From: G963667675 sp965197565
GTDB lineage: Bacteria; Chloroflexota; Dehalococcoidia; Lucifugimonadales; UBA3495
Direction: 5' to 3'
NCBI GenBank assembly: GCA_965197565.1
Contig: CBDANK010000004.1
Span: forward strand, 1,116,001 to 1,180,000
DNA: 64,000 nt
In this document: piece after piece, positions 43,386 through 52,253 of the stretch
Numbering within the stretch: the stretch's first letter is position 1
Layout: each line of letters begins with the position of its first letter
The notes under the pieces: model-generated
What the model saw: the letters and a program-made list of their open reading frames with translations, nothing else
Database searches by the model: none
What the model was told of the DNA's origin: nothing
Program-made: the position numbers and the translations under genes

Positions 43386-44618
43386 CTAGGCCAAGGCTCC
43401 CGCTTTTTCTTTGACCTCCCGTCCGATGCCGATGCGGCGGGCCATGATAACCTTTTGAATGTCCGCGGTGCCGCCGGGATGGATGGCTATGATTGCCGAC
43501 CGCTGGTAGGCTTCCATGTGGCCCTCGCCAGTGCCCCATTGGGGGTCGTAGGTCAATGCTGCCGGACCCAGAATATCCAACATGGCTGTAGCCTGGCGCA
43601 GTCCGGACATCTTGCGATAGTAGGAGGCTTGGGGTCCCTCGTAAGTGATGTTGGCTCCGCTGTGCCGCATCCAGTAATTGCGCAGGTTGAATAAGCGGGA
43701 AATCTCCGCCTCGATGTGGATGTCGAGCAAGCGGTCCCGCACATCCGGGTCTTTGGATAGAGGTTCGCCGCGGCGCCGGGTGACGCGGCAGTGATGGAAC
43801 AGCCGGTCCACCAGCCAGTCGCGGCCAAGGTCTCCGCCGGTGCCGTGCTCCAGCTCCAAGTGAGTGGTCGCCACCTTCCAGCCCTCGTTTTCGCCGCCCA
43901 CCAGATTGAAAGCGGGCACCCGCACGTTGTCGAAGTACACGGTGTTCTTGACACCGGAGCCGGCGCCCGACTCTCCGCCGGAAATCAACAGGTCCATGGG
44001 TTGGATAGTGATACCGGGCAGGTCGGAGGGGATCATGAACCATCCCAGGTTCTGGTGCCGGGGCGCTTCGGTGTCGGTGACGGTCAAGGTCCACATATAG
44101 TCGCAGCCCAGAGCGCTCCCGACGTATATTTTCTGTCCGTTGATAATGTAATCGTCGCCATCCCGGACGGCGGTGGACTTGACGTTAGCCAAGTCGGAGC
44201 CGGCCTCGGGTTCCGATAGCAACTGCCAGGTGCGCACTCGGCCCTTGAATATATCGGGCAGGAAATACCGTTTTTGCTCTTCGGCCCCCCACACCAGGAT
44301 GGAGGCGCCACCCAACCGGCCTCCCGAGTCATAGTAGGGTGGAAGGCTCATTCCGTAGTCATCGATTTCCTCTTCTATGATCACCGAGTGGTCCAAGGAC
44401 AGGTCTCCGCCGCCGAATTCAGCGGGAGCGGTCGGCCACAGCCACCCCTTGTCGCCCAGCCTACGGCCCAACTCCCGCCGCTTCTGGTATTGCTCGTAAG
44501 TGAGATCGGCGGGGTCCGCCGGGTGGGTTATGCCGGGGGGCATATTCTCTTTTAGCCAAGCCCGTACTTCACCTCGAAACCTTTCCTGCTCTTCAGAATA
44601 GCTGGGTTCAAAGTCCAT
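43386..44618 (-). CDS. Acyl-CoA dehydrogenase family protein (longer subunit type)
   Basis: This 410-residue flavoprotein has SEEQERFRGEVRAWLKENMP at the N-terminus, LSEPEAGSDLANVKSTAVRDGDDYIINGQKIYV (the flavin-contacting block, about 136-168), and the C-terminal IAIHPGGTADIQKVIMARRIG. In classical members the last block has the catalytic Glu in a YEGTxEIQ motif; here the equivalent positions read HPGGTADIQ, so the base must be elsewhere or on the partner. This fits a heteromeric enzyme together with the product of 41930-43051. The HicB-like gene lies between the two. Confidence 0.9.
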   Translation of the reverse strand: MDFEPSYSEEQERFRGEVRAWLKENMPPGITHPADPADLTYEQYQKRRELGRRLGDKGWLWPTAPAEFGGGDLSLDHSVIIEEEIDDYGMSLPPYYDSGGRLGGASILVWGAEEQKRYFLPDIFKGRVRTWQLLSEPEAGSDLANVKSTAVRDGDDYIINGQKIYVGSALGCDYMWTLTVTDTEAPRHQNLGWFMIPSDLPGITIQPMDLLISGGESGAGSGVKNTVYFDNVRVPAFNLVGGENEGWKVATTHLELEHGTGGDLGRDWLVDRLFHHCRVTRRRGEPLSKDPDVRDRLLDIHIEAEISRLFNLRNYWMRHSGANITYEGPQASYYRKMSGLRQATAMLDILGPAALTYDPQWGTGEGHMEAYQRSAIIAIHPGGTADIQKVIMARRIGIGREVKEKAGALA

Positions 44619-44702
44619 GGACAGCCTCCGTTGTTAATTACTTGGATACACAGAAGGATGATCTACGGCATTATTCTATGGCATTATATTGGAGATTCCG
44701 CT

Positions 44703-46262
44703 CTACTGCGAACGCAGGGCCCGGCCCGGCAAGGCCCCCGTATGAACCCCCTCGTCCACCACCAATTTCCCGTTGACCAACACGTAATCGATGCCCACCG
44801 GGTATTGCATGGGTTGATCAAAGGTGGCTCTGGCCGCTACCCGTTCCGGGTCGAACATCACGATGTCGGCCTTCATCCCGTCTCGGAGAATGCCCCGGTC
44901 TTTCAGGCCCAGTCTTTGGGCCGGCATAGCTGTCATTTTACGGACCGCGTCCTCCAAGCGCAGCAGTCCCTCCTCCCGGACGAACTGCCCCAGGATATAG
45001 GGGAACGTGCCGTAGCTCCGGGGATTGGGCATTTCTCCGGTGAGCAGGCCGTCAGATCCCACCATCTGGGCCGGGTGACGAACGATGGTGCGGATATTGT
45101 CCGGATTGCCGGTGCGGGCAACAAAAGCGGCTTCCAGGTTTTCCTCAATGAGCAGGTCGCAAACGGCGTCGACCATGTTCTTTCCTTGAGAGCGGGCCAA
45201 GTCGGTAAGGGAGCGGCCTTCCCATTCCTTATTTTTGGCCGAGCCGATGTGGCTGAAAATATAGTGGTCCAAGCTAAGGCCCCACATGGGATTAACCGAG
45301 TCCCCCAGTTCGTCCCGCACCTTGCGGTCCTTGATACGTTCCAGCAGGGCATGGGGGCCGCCGGCATGGACCCAGTAGGGCAACAGGGAGTGCAGAATAG
45401 TGCTGGCGGCGGCATAAGGGTATTGATCGAAAGTCACATCCACGCCCGATTCCCGTCCTTCATCCACCAGTGCCGCCATTCTTTCACCCATGCCGTCGAC
45501 GGGGCTGTGGTAGTGGGAAATATGCACCGGCACCCCACTGCGCCGGCCGATGTCGACGGCTTCGCGGAAGGGGTCCAGCAAGCGGTCCCCCAGGGTGTAG
45601 CGAGCGTGGGTCATATAGAAACCGCCGAACTCTTTGATCGCATCGCATACCGCCACCAACTCTCCAGTGTCGCTGTAGGCCCCCGGAGCATAGGTCAATC
45701 CGGTGGCGAACCCGAAAGCGCCGTCCCGCATCCCTTGGCGAGCCAACTCCTGCATACGTTGCAACTCCGCCTGGGTTGGCAACCGGTCCTCCCACCCCAT
45801 AGCTTCGATGCGGATGGCGGCGTGGGGCACCATGTAGACGACATTGCAAGCGGCATTCTCATTGAAGAGGTCCAAGAACTCTTTTACGCTGCCCCAGCGG
45901 ACTTGCTCTGGGGGAATGCCATTGACAGCGGCCAAGTAGGTCAGCAAATGCTCTAGGTTGCCGGGTGAAATCGGAGCATAGGATAGGCCGTCCATTCCCA
46001 GGGCCTCGGTGGTAACTCCTTGGCGGACCTTGGCTTCGTGCCGCGGCTCAGACAGCATCTTTAAGTCTGAGTGGGAGTGCATGTCGATAAAGCCGGGGCA
46101 GACCACGTAGCCGCTGGCGTCGATAACCCGGCCGGCCTGGACCTCCGAGGTATCGCCGCGGATTATAGTGACCTCATCGCCGGTGACGCCGATACTGGCG
46201 CGAAACCAAGTCTCTCCGGTACCGTCCACCACACGGGCGTTTTTAATCAACAGGTCGGACAT
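44703..46262 (-). CDS. D-aminoacylase/N-acyl-D-amino-acid deacylase-type amidohydrolase
   Basis: This 519-residue amidohydrolase has N-terminal VVDGTGETWFRASIGV, then VVCPGFIDMHSHSDLKML near 54-70 with the HxH metal pair (H62, H64). The later His of HISHYHSPVDGMGERMAALVDE and the Asp in the SDGLLTGEMPNP region match family metal or catalytic positions. The C-terminal block DRGILRDGMKADIVMFDPERV is typical of this superfamily. The frame is open upstream, but the ATG at 46260-46262 behind GGAGGCGC is the proper start. Known relatives release D-amino acids from N-acyl derivatives. That fits the neighbouring D-amino-acid-type PLP proteins, although the specificity is inferred. Confidence 0.88.
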   Translation of the reverse strand: MSDLLIKNARVVDGTGETWFRASIGVTGDEVTIIRGDTSEVQAGRVIDASGYVVCPGFIDMHSHSDLKMLSEPRHEAKVRQGVTTEALGMDGLSYAPISPGNLEHLLTYLAAVNGIPPEQVRWGSVKEFLDLFNENAACNVVYMVPHAAIRIEAMGWEDRLPTQAELQRMQELARQGMRDGAFGFATGLTYAPGAYSDTGELVAVCDAIKEFGGFYMTHARYTLGDRLLDPFREAVDIGRRSGVPVHISHYHSPVDGMGERMAALVDEGRESGVDVTFDQYPYAAASTILHSLLPYWVHAGGPHALLERIKDRKVRDELGDSVNPMWGLSLDHYIFSHIGSAKNKEWEGRSLTDLARSQGKNMVDAVCDLLIEENLEAAFVARTGNPDNIRTIVRHPAQMVGSDGLLTGEMPNPRSYGTFPYILGQFVREEGLLRLEDAVRKMTAMPAQRLGLKDRGILRDGMKADIVMFDPERVAARATFDQPMQYPVGIDYVLVNGKLVVDEGVHTGALPGRALRSQ

Positions 46263-46523
46263 AGCGCCTCCGTGGACATCTCCAGAATTGGGGATGGCTG
46301 GTCGTGGGCTTCCAGCCATCAGAAGGGGCTTGACCCAACCAGACCATGATATACCATTCCCGCCTCCGGCGAGACGGCGTGGCTGAACAATTAGTAACCC
46401 TCGCTCTTGCTTGCCATAGCCGCCGGTTGGGGCTAATATTGGGGCACGTTAGCTATCAGCTTTCACCGTCAGGTTGTTGGCTGAATACTGGGCCCCTCGA
46501 CTCGGAGAAAGGACAAAGTTGCC

Positions 46524-48197
46524 ATGCCGTCAATGACAGGGAAACTGGCTCTAGCCCAAATGCTTATCGCTGAAGGTCTGGACTATATTTTCGGAAACCC
46601 CGGCACCAGTGAGACACCGTTAATGGACGTTCTCCAAGACTTTCCTCAATTGAAGTACGTTCAAGCTTTACAGGAAGGCACTGCAGTGGGTATGGCCGAC
46701 GGTTATGCCCGGGCCACCGGACGGCCCTCACTGGCCAATATCCATATTGCCGGCGGACTGGCCAACGGCATCAGTGGCTTGTACAACGCTTATAGAGGCG
46801 GAACGCCCCTAATCCTGACCGCCGGCAACTCGGATTCGCGGATGTTTATGGCCGACCCGATCCTCTCCGGCGATCTAGTGGAAATGACGGCTCAATACAC
46901 CAAGTGGAGCGCCGAGATCCTGCACCCGGAAGACATACCTGTGGCGGTGCGGCGGGCTTTCAAGGAAGCCAAGACTCCTCCCACCGGTCCCGTGTTTTTG
47001 TCTTTCCCTTGGAATACCATGGATGAAACCGCCGATGTGGAAATCACTGCGTCGTCACAGGGCTACTTCCGGACCCGCCCGGACAGCGATGCGGTGGCCC
47101 GGGCTTCCCAACTGTTGTCCCAAGCCGAAAACCCGGTTATCGTCGTGGGGGACCGGATTGCCCAGTCGGGGGCCGTGCCCCAGATGGTCCGCTTGGCCGA
47201 GCAACTGGGGGCTAAGGTATATGCGGCCGATTTTTCCGAAGTCAATTTCCCCACCAGCCACACCCTTTGGGGCGGAATGTTGAACCTGAACAACCCGTCC
47301 ACAAGACACCTATTCGACGGAGTCGATGTTGTCCTGGCAGTCGGCGCAAACGTTTTCAAAACCTTCCTATACGTGGATGAGCCCTTTTTGAACCCCGCCA
47401 CCAAGCTGGTCCACTTGGATAACGCCGTCACAGAGGTGGAGAGAATCTATCCCACGGAGGTCGGAATTCTGGCCGATCCGTCAACAGGCCTGGAAGAACT
47501 TACCGACGCACTGGGCCAAGATATGTCGGCTTCGGCTAAAGAGGCAGCGGTCACCAGAGCCGCCGCCTTTGCTGAGGAACGGCGGCAGTCCGCTGAAACA
47601 TACCAGCGACGGCTTAGCGACTTGTGGAACCGGCGGCCCATGGCCGTGGAGCGAATGATGCACGAGCTGGCCAAGTCGGCGCCGCCCAACACTATCGTGG
47701 CCGACGAGTCGATAACTTCCCGCCCCGCCGAGATGCAGGAGTTCACCTTCGACCAGCCCGGCAGTATGTATGCTATCCGCGGCGGCGCCCTGGGTTGGGC
47801 TATGCCCGGCGCCCTGGGGGTGCAGTTGGCTAACCCTGACCGGCCGGTATTGGCTATCGTAGGGGACGGCGCTTCTTTGTATACCGTTCAGGCCCTGTGG
47901 ACCGCAGCCCGTTACAACATCCCGGTGGTGTATGCAATCTGCAACAACCGGTCCTACCGGGTCCTCAAAGTCAACATGGACATATACCTCCGCAGAATGC
48001 TGGAAGACCAGGACCGCGAAAGCGAGTATGTGGGTATGGACTTCGCCAATCCCCTGGACTTGGCGGCTATAGCCCGGGGCATGGGGGTATCCGGAGAGAA
48101 GATAGAGGACCCTGAAGCCTTGGGGCCCGCTTTGCGGCGGGCTTACGACAGCGGCAAGCCGGCAGTTATCGACGTCAGTATCGACGGTGCGGCCTGA
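46524..48197 (+). CDS. Thiamine-diphosphate-dependent decarboxylase (benzoylformate decarboxylase-like)
   Basis: This 557-residue protein of the pyruvate/benzoylformate decarboxylase group begins TGKLALAQMLIAEGLDYIFG and has NPGTSETPLMDVL near 25-37. The catalytic Glu is E51 in QEGTAVGMADGYARATGRP. The TPP-binding motif is VGDGASLYTVQALWTAARY with ICNNRSYRVL after it. Such enzymes decarboxylate aryl or aliphatic 2-oxoacids. It stands alone on the plus strand with no acyl-CoA partner beside it, followed by the tubulin-like operon. Differences from the TPP enzyme at 22005-23651 are large, so they are not recent duplicates. Confidence 0.88.
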   Translation: MPSMTGKLALAQMLIAEGLDYIFGNPGTSETPLMDVLQDFPQLKYVQALQEGTAVGMADGYARATGRPSLANIHIAGGLANGISGLYNAYRGGTPLILTAGNSDSRMFMADPILSGDLVEMTAQYTKWSAEILHPEDIPVAVRRAFKEAKTPPTGPVFLSFPWNTMDETADVEITASSQGYFRTRPDSDAVARASQLLSQAENPVIVVGDRIAQSGAVPQMVRLAEQLGAKVYAADFSEVNFPTSHTLWGGMLNLNNPSTRHLFDGVDVVLAVGANVFKTFLYVDEPFLNPATKLVHLDNAVTEVERIYPTEVGILADPSTGLEELTDALGQDMSASAKEAAVTRAAAFAEERRQSAETYQRRLSDLWNRRPMAVERMMHELAKSAPPNTIVADESITSRPAEMQEFTFDQPGSMYAIRGGALGWAMPGALGVQLANPDRPVLAIVGDGASLYTVQALWTAARYNIPVVYAICNNRSYRVLKVNMDIYLRRMLEDQDRESEYVGMDFANPLDLAAIARGMGVSGEKIEDPEALGPALRRAYDSGKPAVIDVSIDGAA

Positions 48198-48494
48198 ACC
48201 GGGCCTCCTCAAAAGTGAGCCTTGGGCCGAGGCATCTGCTTGGGTATCCAATTAGAGGCCTTTGCCCGCTGGGTATCCGGCGAAGCCAAGGGCGTCAACC
48301 GCGCGGTTGCAGCGGCTGCCTCTGAATTTCACGCCAGCCGCACTTAATCAAGGTTTCTCACCGCCTGCGGCTTTTCCGGCTTGGGGCTTGACGTTTATCG
48401 GATAGTCCAACAGATTGGATTGATGATTCGGGCTTCAAGGATACTCAAACCCCAACGTAAGTTATGTAATGTTACCGAATACTGACACGTCGAT

Positions 48495-48522
48495 TTGACA
48501 GCAGTCACGAAAGTGATATAGA
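48495..48522 (+). promoter_or_regulatory. Promoter of the tubulin-like two-gene operon
   Basis: TTGACA (48495-48500), a 16-base spacer and TATAGA (48517-48522) make a near-consensus promoter with a predicted leader of about 55 bases. It lies in the 386-base gap 48198-48583, which has no gene. A GGGAGGA ribosome-binding site is at 48574-48580. This suggests that the two genes form an independent transcription unit. Confidence 0.6.
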
Positions 48523-48583
48523 TTGAATTGCCAAAAGGTGGGCAAGACAACAGGGGGCGTGCACCAGAAATCTGGGAGGACCA

Positions 48584-49630
48584 ATGGTGACGACAACTCT
48601 TCGAGGCAACCTTCTCTCCAGACCAGGAGGGAACAGGTCAACGCAACGGATCGCGGCGCCGGCAGTAATTATTGGCCTCGGCTCAACCGCGTGCCAGATA
48701 ACAAGGCACCTGGAAGATTCGACCCAGTCATGGAACGCCGCTGACCGTAAGAGCCTGGGGTTTTTGTACTTGGACACCCGGGAAGCCACTCGTGACGAAA
48801 TATCCAGGGCGTCTCGCTTCATCCCGCTGACACTTCCCCACTTTTCCAACCTGCGCGACATGCGGCCTTGGATCACCGAATGTGTGCCGGAACTGAAGAA
48901 CCTCAGCCTTTCCCGCGAGGGAGCCCTGGGAATGCTGGCCAATGCCGGCGTCGCCGCCAGGTATAACTACGCCGCCATACGGGGACATATTGATTCCTTG
49001 ATCAGCGAGGTGTGTCCTTACTACGAAGGAAAGACCTATCTCCGAGTTCATGTGGTGGTATTCCTTGGCGGTGGGACCAGCGGCGCTCTTTCCGTTTTGT
49101 TGGCGGCCCTTGCCGAAGCTCGGGGAACCGCCTATAACTTTAGCGTGATTCTTCACTTGGTGATGCCGCAACGGGGCCTGTCCAGAGACCCGGATAACAG
49201 TTACCCGCTACAGTTGAGGAACGCTTACGTCACGATTCAATTCCTGCGGTCCACGACAGGTGTAATCGCCGGACAGGAGTTGCACACCGGCAAAGACTCT
49301 TTCCTAGTGACTGTCTACCCGGACAAGAGAATACAAGCCGACGGGCCTCACTTCGACTTGGCCCTAATGCACAGGTCGCCCAAGGATTCCTTACCTGCCC
49401 AAAAGGCCCATATAGGCCGGGTTCTGGAGAACTTGGTGTCCGATGCCTGGGGCACCGGACAGGACCTGTGGGCCCGTTACCACGAGACGATGAGGGAAGC
49501 CAACAACAAAGTGGATGCTCGGTTCGGGTCTATAAGCTCCAAAGAAGTGGGGCTCCTTGATGGGTTTTTCAATTTGACGGCGCGGAAATTCCTCCAAACC
49601 AGATGGCACGCCGGCCACAAGCAGAGATGA
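48584..49630 (+). CDS. Tubulin/FtsZ-superfamily-like GTPase domain protein
   Basis: This 348-residue protein resembles the Pfam tubulin-like family known as Tubulin_2 (recalled as PF13809) rather than FtsZ itself. VIIGLGSTACQITRHL near 28-43 is an N-terminal strand-loop-helix like the first nucleotide loop. VHVVVFLGGGTSGALSVLL near 155-173 is the signature glycine loop, here GGGTSG where tubulin/FtsZ have GGTGSG or GGGTGTG. SVILHLVMPQRG and NAYVTIQFL follow as further core elements. No FtsZ catalytic T7 loop (NxDxxD) is evident, and the protein ends after the GTPase-like domain. Its stop overlaps the start of the next gene as ATGA, so the two are coupled. The function is unknown; it could polymerise. 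Confidence 0.68.
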   Translation: MVTTTLRGNLLSRPGGNRSTQRIAAPAVIIGLGSTACQITRHLEDSTQSWNAADRKSLGFLYLDTREATRDEISRASRFIPLTLPHFSNLRDMRPWITECVPELKNLSLSREGALGMLANAGVAARYNYAAIRGHIDSLISEVCPYYEGKTYLRVHVVVFLGGGTSGALSVLLAALAEARGTAYNFSVILHLVMPQRGLSRDPDNSYPLQLRNAYVTIQFLRSTTGVIAGQELHTGKDSFLVTVYPDKRIQADGPHFDLALMHRSPKDSLPAQKAHIGRVLENLVSDAWGTGQDLWARYHETMREANNKVDARFGSISSKEVGLLDGFFNLTARKFLQTRWHAGHKQR

Positions 49631-51186
49631 GTATGGCAAGCTTTCTATGGACCAGAAAAACGGTTTCATATCGAGAGGCGTCTCAACGGGTACGCTTGGG
49701 CGATCCTCTGGCTTTCCTGCGCTGGGACGCGACCGGCACCAGTGCTCAGGATGCAGTCAATCAGATCCACAGTGCAGTCCACATAGCCGTGGAAGATGTG
49801 GCGACAGCGTTCCAACGGGTCTTCGACCAACTGAATCCCGAGTCCAGTGTCGCTGACCGGACTCTTCTCGATGCAAACAGTGAAATTAGGAACGAACAAG
49901 CTAAAGCCCGCGGCCTGTTAGACGTTAAGCAGGACGAAATAATCGGCCAAATTCAGACTAAACTGCAAAACCTTTACATTCAAGGGTTGATCCAAGCCCC
50001 CCATGTCCAACCCCCCATTAGGCGTTGGGTGAACCTCTCGTCGCGTACGATGGAAAGGAACGAACCTTTCGTGTCTGAGTTTTCTTATGACGACCTCGAC
50101 AGTGCTGAAAAGCGCAACAGGCGTCTAAATCGTTGGAAAAAAGAAACGGATGTATGGCTGGAGACCGTTTGCCAGAACCATATCCACGACATCGTCAAAG
50201 TGCTGGAGGAGCAAATAAAGGAATACGTGGCCACCTGGGACGAGGTCACCGAGGCGCTGACAAAGCGCGCCAGCAGGGGAGGCGACCTATTCCAACAAGT
50301 GAATAACACCGATCAATGGAATTTCGAAAGCGAAGATCCCACGGTGACGAACTTGTTGAACGGAGCCCATGCCCTGGATATAGCGGGCCGGATTCTGGAC
50401 CGGTTTCAAATGAGTCCCAGAGACGCTGAAGAGGTGTCCGAGACTGTCCGCGTCTCCTTGGGCGGGGTCCCGGTTTTCGGGAGCAACCGCGTTGGTGCGG
50501 AAGAGCTAGAGGAACTCATAGCCCTGGCTATTTCAGAGAAAATTCGGGACACCGTGTCGGTAGAGGCGGGATTCCTGTCCCTGGTTTCAAATAGACTGAG
50601 GTTCGGTGAGGACTTGGGGGAGTTGCTGGACGATATGCGAAGGGGCGCTGCGGCAATGGAGGAGAAGCTGTGGAGAGTCGGCGAAGTTGGAGTGGGCCAC
50701 GTCGACTCGGCCTCCGGAGTGGGTGTTACTGCGCCAAACGTGCATGACCTTGTCCTCCGTGGCTTGGGAGGGGGGCGCAAATTCGCCGTAGTGGAAGGCC
50801 ACCCAGGAAATAATCATCGCGTCGACGTCCAAATGTCGATTGTTGGTGCCCCGGCTTCGGACCTGACCATATTCCGTGAGATGGTCCAAGCATGGTACTC
50901 CTGGCACTTCGAAGAGGACCGGGGTTCTGCTTCCAGCCGCGCTGAATGGCTGAAAAGCGTGCAGGCCGAGTGTTGGAAGCTTTACCCCGACATCGGCATA
51001 GAAACAGGGGTAAGAAACGCCATAGTAGAGTTGATCGACGACGACCTGAAAGCCTTGGGGAAAGGGCGGGAAGGTCTGCCTATACGCCCGAGCCCGGCCG
51101 ACGGGCTGCCCGAAGAACAGGAGTTGCTAAGCAGTCTGTGGGAGGAGTTGGGCATCATCACAAACGGGAAGGTCGCCCGGGCGTAG
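49627..51186 (+). CDS. Unknown 519-residue helical partner of the tubulin-like protein
   Basis: I do not recognise this protein. Several segments look amphipathic and helical (for example NQIHSAVHIAVEDVATAFQR, then a charged stretch around AKARGLLDVKQDEIIGQIQ). A basic segment (SAEKRNRRLNRWKKETDVW) lies in the middle, a GGGRKFAVVEGHPGNNHRVD block near 395, and an acidic-hydrophobic C-terminus. No transmembrane segments or signal peptide are visible. It may be the C-terminal half of a larger tubulin-like polypeptide family that has split in two, or a separate partner. The ATG at 49627 overlaps the previous stop (ATGA); a second ATG at 49633 is an alternative. By eye, base composition is lower in GC than the neighbours. 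Confidence 0.7.
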   Translation: MSMASFLWTRKTVSYREASQRVRLGDPLAFLRWDATGTSAQDAVNQIHSAVHIAVEDVATAFQRVFDQLNPESSVADRTLLDANSEIRNEQAKARGLLDVKQDEIIGQIQTKLQNLYIQGLIQAPHVQPPIRRWVNLSSRTMERNEPFVSEFSYDDLDSAEKRNRRLNRWKKETDVWLETVCQNHIHDIVKVLEEQIKEYVATWDEVTEALTKRASRGGDLFQQVNNTDQWNFESEDPTVTNLLNGAHALDIAGRILDRFQMSPRDAEEVSETVRVSLGGVPVFGSNRVGAEELEELIALAISEKIRDTVSVEAGFLSLVSNRLRFGEDLGELLDDMRRGAAAMEEKLWRVGEVGVGHVDSASGVGVTAPNVHDLVLRGLGGGRKFAVVEGHPGNNHRVDVQMSIVGAPASDLTIFREMVQAWYSWHFEEDRGSASSRAEWLKSVQAECWKLYPDIGIETGVRNAIVELIDDDLKALGKGREGLPIRPSPADGLPEEQELLSSLWEELGIITNGKVARA

Positions 51187-51243
51187 CTTTTACCTAGTGC
51201 ATTGCTTCTTTCGTGGCCTGGAGCTTCGCAAGCTGAACGCTGT

Positions 51244-52194
51244 TTACGCATCCGGGTGGGTGGTAATGAATCGGGCCGCCTTTGAAGGATCGACGTGGGG
51301 CGCCCGCACCTCAACGTCAGCCTGCTCCTCTTGAAGCAGAAAAGTGACACTGCTGTCCCTATCTCCCCAACCCCGGTTTATGCCTTGGATGGCGATCTGC
51401 TCGGCAAGGTTGGCCACCGGCATCGGCACATCGAACTCTCTCCCAAGCTCGGTGGCCAGACTGATGTCTTTGCGGGACAGAGATAAGGCGAAGCTGGGCG
51501 GCTCGAACTCGCCGCGAAACACCGTCTGGGCGATGCCCTCATGGAGAAAGCTCATCCGTCCCGTAGCTCCCCGGCGTACGCACTCCCACAGGGCTTCCGG
51601 TTCGACCCCCGCCTTGACCCCCAGAGTCATCCCTTCGGCGATGGCTTGCCGCAGTCCATGCCCAATCATATTGTGCACCAGCTTGGCCACACTGCCGGCG
51701 CCTATGCCGCCGGCGTAAAAGACCTTATCGCCAAAGGAATCCAGAAGGGGTTTTATCCGGTCAAAGATTTCCTGGTCGCCGCCCACCATAACCGCCAGGT
51801 TCCCAGATGCCGCGCCGGTCTTTCCGCCGCTGACCGGAGCATCCAGTACGTGGGCGCCCTTTTCCCGGAACCTGGACTCAATCTCCCGGATCAGGGTCGG
51901 CCGGCTGGTGGAAAGCTCCACGAATATGCCGCCCGGCTTGATGCCCGCCAGCACCCCTTCAGGTCCCACGGCCACTTGCTCCACCTCTTTGGGTCCGGGT
52001 AAAGAGGTAAACGTCACCTCGCTGAGACTAGCAACCTCTTCCGGGGAGCTGGCCAGCCGGGCCCCGGCCTCCAAGAACTGTCGGGTTGCCGCTTCCCGAA
52101 TATCGAAAACCACCATGGGGTAGCCAGCCTTCTGGATATTGTTGGCCATGCCGGCTCCCATGTTGCCAAGACCAATGAAGCCTACGGTTTCCAT
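51244..52194 (-). CDS. NAD(P)-dependent beta-hydroxyacid dehydrogenase (3-hydroxyisobutyrate dehydrogenase family)
   Basis: This 316-residue protein has the N-terminal GFIGLGNMGAGMANNIQKAG (dinucleotide loop), the substrate-binding DAPVSGGKTGAASGNLAVMVGG near 117-138, and the catalytic Lys in AKLVHNMIGHGLRQAIAEGM near 166-185. This is the standard layout of 3-hydroxyisobutyrate, tartronate semialdehyde and 6-phosphogluconate-like dehydrogenases. Family length is about 290-310, so the C-terminal tail is slightly longer. The ATG at 52192-52194 is preceded by GAGGAGGC. The substrate cannot be set from sequence. Confidence 0.93.
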   Translation of the reverse strand: METVGFIGLGNMGAGMANNIQKAGYPMVVFDIREAATRQFLEAGARLASSPEEVASLSEVTFTSLPGPKEVEQVAVGPEGVLAGIKPGGIFVELSTSRPTLIREIESRFREKGAHVLDAPVSGGKTGAASGNLAVMVGGDQEIFDRIKPLLDSFGDKVFYAGGIGAGSVAKLVHNMIGHGLRQAIAEGMTLGVKAGVEPEALWECVRRGATGRMSFLHEGIAQTVFRGEFEPPSFALSLSRKDISLATELGREFDVPMPVANLAEQIAIQGINRGWGDRDSSVTFLLQEEQADVEVRAPHVDPSKAARFITTHPDA

Positions 52195-52253
52195 GTTGCC
52201 TCCTCATTTCACTCGGGACTATGTTCATCCACAAAATGGTTCCTCTCAAAATG

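Noticed and set aside
48584..51186. TubZ/TubR plasmid segregation system
   Set aside because: The second gene is 519 residues with no helix-turn-helix region, and there are no iterated centromere-like repeats in the 48198-48583 gap.
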